A stretch of 16,340 bases of DNA from Bacteroidia bacterium (GTDB lineage: Bacteria > Bacteroidota > Bacteroidia > Bacteroidales > Azobacteroidaceae), in NCBI GenBank assembly GCA_025996895.1, contig BNTW01000058.1, positions 1-16,340 on the forward strand, in the 5' to 3' direction. Position 1 is the stretch's first letter; each line of letters starts with the position of its first letter. The notes beneath the pieces were generated by a model. The model was given only the letters and a program-made list of their open reading frames with translations, was not told the DNA's origin and made no database searches. This document shows positions 14,024-16,340 of the stretch, piece after piece. The position numbers and the translations under genes were made by a program.

Positions 14024-15469
14024 ATGAAAAGTACATTCAGCATTCTTTTCTATATGAAAAGAAACGGACAGAAATCAAACGGCAATGTGCCGGTTATGGG
14101 ACGGATTACCGTCAATGGAATGGCAGTACAGTTTGCTGCTAAAGTCGAAATTAAGCCGGACTATTGGAATGTCAAAGCCGGAAAAGCAATCGGCAGGGCT
14201 ATCGAAGTGCAAGAGGTAAATAATATCCTCGAAAGTATTAAAACGACAATGACCAAAATTTATCGGGACTTACAGGAAAGAGAAAGCCATGTTACTCCCG
14301 AACGGATTAAAAACATTTTCTTCGGAATTGAGGTCAAAAATCAAATGCTTTTGGAATTGTTCAAACAGCACAATGATGATATTCATAAATTAATAGGTAT
14401 CAGCAAATCAACTGTTTGTTATGAAAAATATGAAATTACTCGCAGGCGACTGACAAGTTTCTTGAAAGAAGAATACCATGTTTCGGATATTTCTCTGAAA
14501 GAAATCAATCACAAACTTATCACGGATTTTGAAGCATACATGCGCAGCGTTTGCGGATGCAATGCCAATACTACCGCCAAATTTATGCAACGCTTCAAGT
14601 CGGTTATTCTAATGGCAAGAAATAACGGCTGGCTTTACCACGACCCTTTCGCCAACTATAAAATTAAGTCGCCAAAAGTGGACAGGGGATACCTGACACA
14701 GGAAGAAATAGAGGCAATCCTACAAAAAGAATTTCCTATCAAACGGCTTGAACAGGTACGTGACATTTTTATATTCGCCTGCTTCACAGGTTTAGCGTAT
14801 ATAGATGTGAAGAATTTGCGGGAAAACAATGTTCGGGTATCCTTTGATGGTAATTTGTGGATAATGACGAAAAGGCAAAAAACGGATATACAATCGAATA
14901 TTCCCTTATTGGATGTTCCAAAACAAATTCTGGAAAAGTACAAAGGCGCATTACCCAATGGAATGATTCTTCCTGTCCCAAGCAATCAAAAGATGAATGC
15001 CTATTTAAAAGAGATTGGCGAACTTTGCGGAATTGCGAAAAATCTGACGTTCCACCTTGCAAGACACACATTCGCAACCACCACAACTTTGGCAAAGGGC
15101 GTTCCTATTGAAACCGTATCTAAAATGTTGGGGCATACCAACATTAAAACGACACAAATTTACGCCCGGATTACCGACAACAAGATTAGCCACGATATGG
15201 CTATCCTTGCCAAAAAGTTGGAAACAAAAAAATCAAAATCGAAATTAGACCAACTGTTTGAATGTCTTTCATTAGGCGAAAAAATAGCCTTGTTTAATCT
15301 TCCTCAAACATTATCGTCAGACAACGACCGCGAAAAACGAATGTCCATAATATGGCAAAGTCTTTCGGATGAAGAAAAATCTTCTCTCTGGGAAAAAACA
15401 TTTGAAAATGAAACCAATTTCGGTTTCAGTGAGAACAGTATAAATTACAAATATGCAATAAATCAATAA
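14024..15469 (+). CDS. Tyrosine recombinase / integrase (Bacteroidota mobile-element type)
   Basis: This 481-residue site-specific recombinase has an N-terminal arm-binding domain (about 1-90), a SAM-like core-binding domain (about 105-210) and a catalytic domain (about 222-385). The catalytic set includes Lys286 in the beta-turn region, His344 and Arg347 in HLARH, His371 in LGHTNIKTT and nucleophile Tyr380. The first catalytic Arg position reads CFTGLAYIDV, with Ala258 instead of Arg, as also occurs in IntDOT-like Bacteroides integrases that lack Arg I. About 100 residues follow the tyrosine, longer than usual, including a predicted-helical, Leu/Lys/Glu-rich tail. The gene lies next to candidate arm sites and is followed 11 bases later by an ORF6N gene. 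It probably moves an integrative element whose extent is not visible here. Confidence 0.92.
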   Translation: MKSTFSILFYMKRNGQKSNGNVPVMGRITVNGMAVQFAAKVEIKPDYWNVKAGKAIGRAIEVQEVNNILESIKTTMTKIYRDLQERESHVTPERIKNIFFGIEVKNQMLLELFKQHNDDIHKLIGISKSTVCYEKYEITRRRLTSFLKEEYHVSDISLKEINHKLITDFEAYMRSVCGCNANTTAKFMQRFKSVILMARNNGWLYHDPFANYKIKSPKVDRGYLTQEEIEAILQKEFPIKRLEQVRDIFIFACFTGLAYIDVKNLRENNVRVSFDGNLWIMTKRQKTDIQSNIPLLDVPKQILEKYKGALPNGMILPVPSNQKMNAYLKEIGELCGIAKNLTFHLARHTFATTTTLAKGVPIETVSKMLGHTNIKTTQIYARITDNKISHDMAILAKKLETKKSKSKLDQLFECLSLGEKIALFNLPQTLSSDNDREKRMSIIWQSLSDEEKSSLWEKTFENETNFGFSENSINYKYAINQ

Positions 15470-15480
15470 AATCAATTATC

Positions 15481-16026
15481 ATGGACTTAAAAAGAATCGA
15501 AGACAAAATCATCACAATTCAGGGAAAACAGGTCATCCTTGACTGCGATGTCGCCGAAATTTACGGCGTAGAAACAAAGCGTGTCAATGAAGCCATCAGG
15601 AACAATCCCGATAAATTTCCCGAAGGCTATATTATTGTATTGACAGACAGCGAGAAAACAGAGGTGGTCGAAAATTTCGACCACCTTCAAAAACTCAAAT
15701 TTTCCCCTGTTCCGGTCAAAGGAATGAGTGAAAAGGCGCTTTATATGCTCGCCACCATTCTGAAAAGCCCTTTGGCAACGGAAAGAACGATAGAAATTAT
15801 CGAAACTTTTGCCAAAGTCAGGGAATTGTCGCGCAATTTTTCGGAACTGCACAAACATGGCGAAGAACAGCAAAAAACGATGTTGCAGAAAAGCGGCGAG
15901 ATTATTTCCGATCTGCTTTTGAGCGACCTTGAAACAACGGAAACGGAAACAACGGTAAAACTCAACCTTGCCCTGCTGTCCGTAGAACACACGGTTAAGA
16001 GAACAACTAAAAAGAAGGAGGAATAA
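15481..16026 (+). CDS. ORF6N domain-containing protein
   Basis: This 181-residue protein starts with the ORF6N (KilA-N related) domain at about 8-95: IQGKQVILDCDVAEIYGVETKRVNEAIRNN is interrupted by no gaps relative to the family, and NPDKFPEGYIIVLT and an MLATILKSPLA block follow. ORF6N proteins are DNA-binding or regulatory proteins found in phages and mobile elements; their targets are mostly unknown. The second half (about 110-181) is helical, Glu/Leu/Thr-rich and may form a coiled coil, ending in a lysine-rich tail. It starts 11 bases after the integrase stop on the same strand, so the two are probably co-transcribed. A role in regulating the element is inference. Residues near the C-terminus are not diagnostic. 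Confidence 0.9.
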   Translation: MDLKRIEDKIITIQGKQVILDCDVAEIYGVETKRVNEAIRNNPDKFPEGYIIVLTDSEKTEVVENFDHLQKLKFSPVPVKGMSEKALYMLATILKSPLATERTIEIIETFAKVRELSRNFSELHKHGEEQQKTMLQKSGEIISDLLLSDLETTETETTVKLNLALLSVEHTVKRTTKKKEE

Positions 16027-16175
16027 AATTATGGAAAGAAAATATTTAACCCACATTGCAGCCACCCCTTTATCGAAGTGTTAAAAGATCAAAAATATCC
16101 AAGTTAAATATGCTTTATACGTTCTGTGGGATGGTGTATATGTTAAAACATTCGTTTTTTGGTGCTAAAACCACG
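16027..16175. other. Short gene-free stretch between ORF6N gene and insertion sequence
   Basis: Only a 17-codon frame (16031-16084, starting MERKYLTHIA) follows the ORF6N gene, four bases after its stop. It could be the broken start of a third gene cut off by the insertion sequence, but it is too short to support. Nothing else is recognisable. Confidence 0.35.
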
Positions 16176-16206
16176 AAAAAGCCCCCTGTGTGGCACCCGG
16201 CTTTTT
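16176..16206 (+). terminator. Terminator hairpin at the insertion-sequence end
   Basis: AAAAAGCC (16176-16183) pairs perfectly with GGCTTTTT (16199-16206) around a 15-base loop. It ends in a T-run and is flanked by A's on the other side, so it can work on both strands. Its place just before the transposase promoter suggests it blocks read-through into the transposase gene. Confidence 0.7.
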
Positions 16207-16241
16207 GGAGGATAGGTGGCACTATTCGTACCTTTGTGCCA
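16205..16241 (+). promoter_or_regulatory. Transposase promoter
   Basis: A TTG at 16205-16207 lies 21 bases before TACCTTTG (16229-16236), an exact -33/-7 pair. The inverted repeat TGGCAC / GTGCCA (16217-16222, 16236-16241) surrounds the -7 box. The -7 box ends only four bases before the ATG at 16241, so the mRNA would be nearly leaderless. Confidence 0.6.
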
Positions 16242-16340
16242 TGTTTATCAAAGGGGTACAGAAACACAAAGCAGGCACCAACGACAATCCGATCTACTTC
16301 CGTTTGTGCGAGAGTTACCGCGACAGTTTTGGCAAGACAC
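16241..16340 (+). CDS. IS4/IS1634-like transposase, N-terminal end (runs off window)
   Basis: Thirty-three codons from the ATG at 16241 are visible, reading MFIKGVQKHKAG, then PIYFRLCESYRDSFGKT. The pattern of a short basic start followed by a Y-x-x-LCESYRD-type strand is typical of the N-terminus of IS1634/IS4-like DDE transposases, where a K-x-R-Q segment follows. The catalytic residues lie beyond the window, so the family call is tentative. The preceding terminator, promoter and GTGGCAC repeats (16190-16196 and 16216-16222) fit the left end of an insertion sequence. I cannot fix the exact terminal inverted repeat. Confidence 0.65.
   Translation, partial: MFIKGVQKHKAGTNDNPIYFRLCESYRDSFGKT

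Noticed and set aside
15487..16065. A 192-residue minus-strand frame opposite the ORF6N gene
   Set aside because: It is the antisense shadow of a clearly recognised ORF6N protein; its Phe/Cys/Arg-rich composition is typical of a shadow frame.

Overview
The window reads as a piece of a Bacteroidota genome, most likely of the order Bacteroidales. Exact TAnnTTTG -7 boxes with A-rich leaders precede several genes, a Por-secretion (type IX) C-terminal domain is present, and PepD, AqpZ, KsgA and a eukaryote-type hexokinase occur in forms usual for that phylum. The class II tRNA-Leu lacks an encoded CCA.

Positions 1-7040 are an ordinary chromosomal backbone. On the minus strand lie the 5' part of purB, then an operon-like run of LPG-synthase-type membrane protein, dipeptidase and small lipoprotein. 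ksgA is divergent from that run. Next come tRNA-Leu(UAA), aquaporin Z, a 55-residue 2[4Fe-4S] ferredoxin and hexokinase, with clear terminators between units. The first ~48 bases are an inverted piece of purB, so the window starts with a foldback junction.

Positions 7041-8522 are decayed. A secreted SGNH hydrolase has lost its normal start and is cut from its type IX sorting domain by one in-frame TGA. Its 5' end abuts the 3' remnant of an AbiEi-type antitoxin gene on the other strand.

Positions 8513-10050 hold an ATPase with a C-terminal PD-(D/E)XK nuclease-like domain. Copies of a TTGGCTATA-type word lie at both ends of it and inside its promoter. Positions 10095-13039 are a two-gene O-acylation operon: an MBOAT (AlgI-like) membrane acyltransferase followed by a membrane-anchored SGNH partner, probably acetylating a surface or secreted glycan.

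Upstream of that operon (13091-13250) is the most unusual element. Two hairpins lie in mirror orientation, with identical internal motifs but different, individually complementary 9-bp stems, arranged around a palindrome.

Positions 13524-16340 are mobile DNA: an IS110-family transposase remnant, a strong orphan terminator, clustered AGGTTACGA and TTGGCAGT repeats, a tyrosine recombinase with a long C-terminal tail, an ORF6N-domain gene, and the start of an IS4/IS1634-like insertion sequence with its own terminator and promoter.
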